Source of the DNA: JALRBM01 sp966186595
GTDB lineage: Bacteria; Patescibacteriota; Saccharimonadia; Saccharimonadales; Saccharimonadaceae
NCBI GenBank assembly: GCA_966186595.1
Contig: CBIFWO010000003.1
Coordinates: forward strand, 1-64,000
Direction: 5' to 3'
DNA: 64,000 nucleotides
Position numbers and translations under genes: made by a program. Below the pieces are notes generated by a model. The model did no database searches and was not told the origin of the DNA. It saw nothing but the letters and a program-made list of their open reading frames with translations. Shown piece after piece: positions 63,987 through 64,000 of this stretch. Positions within the stretch are counted from its first letter, which is position 1. Each line of letters begins with the position of its first letter.

Positions 63987-64000
63987 TGCGGAGTTCTTTT
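63974..64000 (+). terminator. Intrinsic terminator of rpsO
   Basis: ACTCCGCA/TGCGGAGT 8-bp stem, loop AATAG containing the rpsO stop, followed by TCTTTT at the window edge. Confidence 0.8.

Noticed and set aside
1..64000. UGA-recoded genetic code (Gracilibacteria/Absconditabacteria)
   Set aside because: Conserved proteins read to full length without in-frame TGA, and several genes end in TGA at the expected place.

Overview
The window looks like a chromosomal segment of a Patescibacteria/CPR bacterium, most probably Candidatus Saccharibacteria (TM7). This is inferred from gene content and gene style, not from a search. Standard code 11 reads every gene through, so the UGA-recoding Gracilibacteria/Absconditabacteria are excluded. 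The backbone is a compact set of core genes: valS, argS, tsaD, tsaC, rlmH, groES-groEL, pyrG, dnaG, rpoD, polA, holA, mutM, orn, truB, rpsO, rpsT. With it are typical CPR products: two FemAB/FemX-type aminoacyltransferases, a MurE-like ligase without its N-terminal domain, a bifunctional PGI/PMI, a stand-alone phosphohexomutase fragment, and small single-TM proteins. There are two tRNA-Ser genes, and no rRNA, CRISPR array, integrase or transposase.

Layout. 0-5 kb: small hypotheticals, a cupredoxin-like protein, a PQQ-type sugar dehydrogenase, tRNA-Ser(CGA), HIT and rlmH. 4.4-12.5 kb: valS, femX and tsaD, interleaved with GC-rich genes for a secreted zinc amidase and a secreted M15 peptidase. 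13.3-16.1 kb: three tandem repeats of [short peptide + JmjC/cupin oxygenase], each with its own promoter and hairpin. 16.2-18.5 kb: MurE-like ligase and three paralogous Cys-rich mini-proteins. 18.5-30 kb: femX, CIRCE-groESL, pgi/pmi, ctlX, a MacB-like ABC pair and tRNA-Ser(GGA). 30-37 kb: a class Ic ribonucleotide reductase with NrdR-like boxes, followed by CYTH and a Mn/Zn-type ABC transporter. 37-48.6 kb: gdh, pyrG, argS, mscL, msrB, orn, dnaG, rpoD. 49-64 kb: polA, nudix, HAD, mutM, a HopA1-like protein, holA, rpsT, a DHH-like protein, a PIG-L deacetylase, a hammerhead ribozyme, truB and rpsO.

Two gene populations are interleaved. Backbone genes mostly have a -10 box only 6-9 nt before the start codon, so they are probably leaderless. 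Scattered between them are about 20 short GC-rich genes with a full -35/-10 promoter, a Shine-Dalgarno site and usually a strong GC hairpin at the 3' end. These accessory cassettes carry almost all the unrecognised proteins and the peptidoglycan hydrolases. This fits an episymbiont that attacks or remodels the envelope of a GC-rich host, but that link is inference.

The observations most worth following are: (1) a class Ic ribonucleotide reductase whose redox-active C-terminal CxxC tail appears to be a separate 59-aa protein encoded between nrdA and nrdB; (2) a triplicated peptide/JmjC-oxygenase system resembling a new RiPP family; (3) a complete type III hammerhead ribozyme with a competing upstream helix; (4) a Cys-rich mini-protein triad; (5) a DnaG primase that has lost all its zinc ligands. 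All statements come from reading the sequence. No database search, folding program or codon statistic was run.
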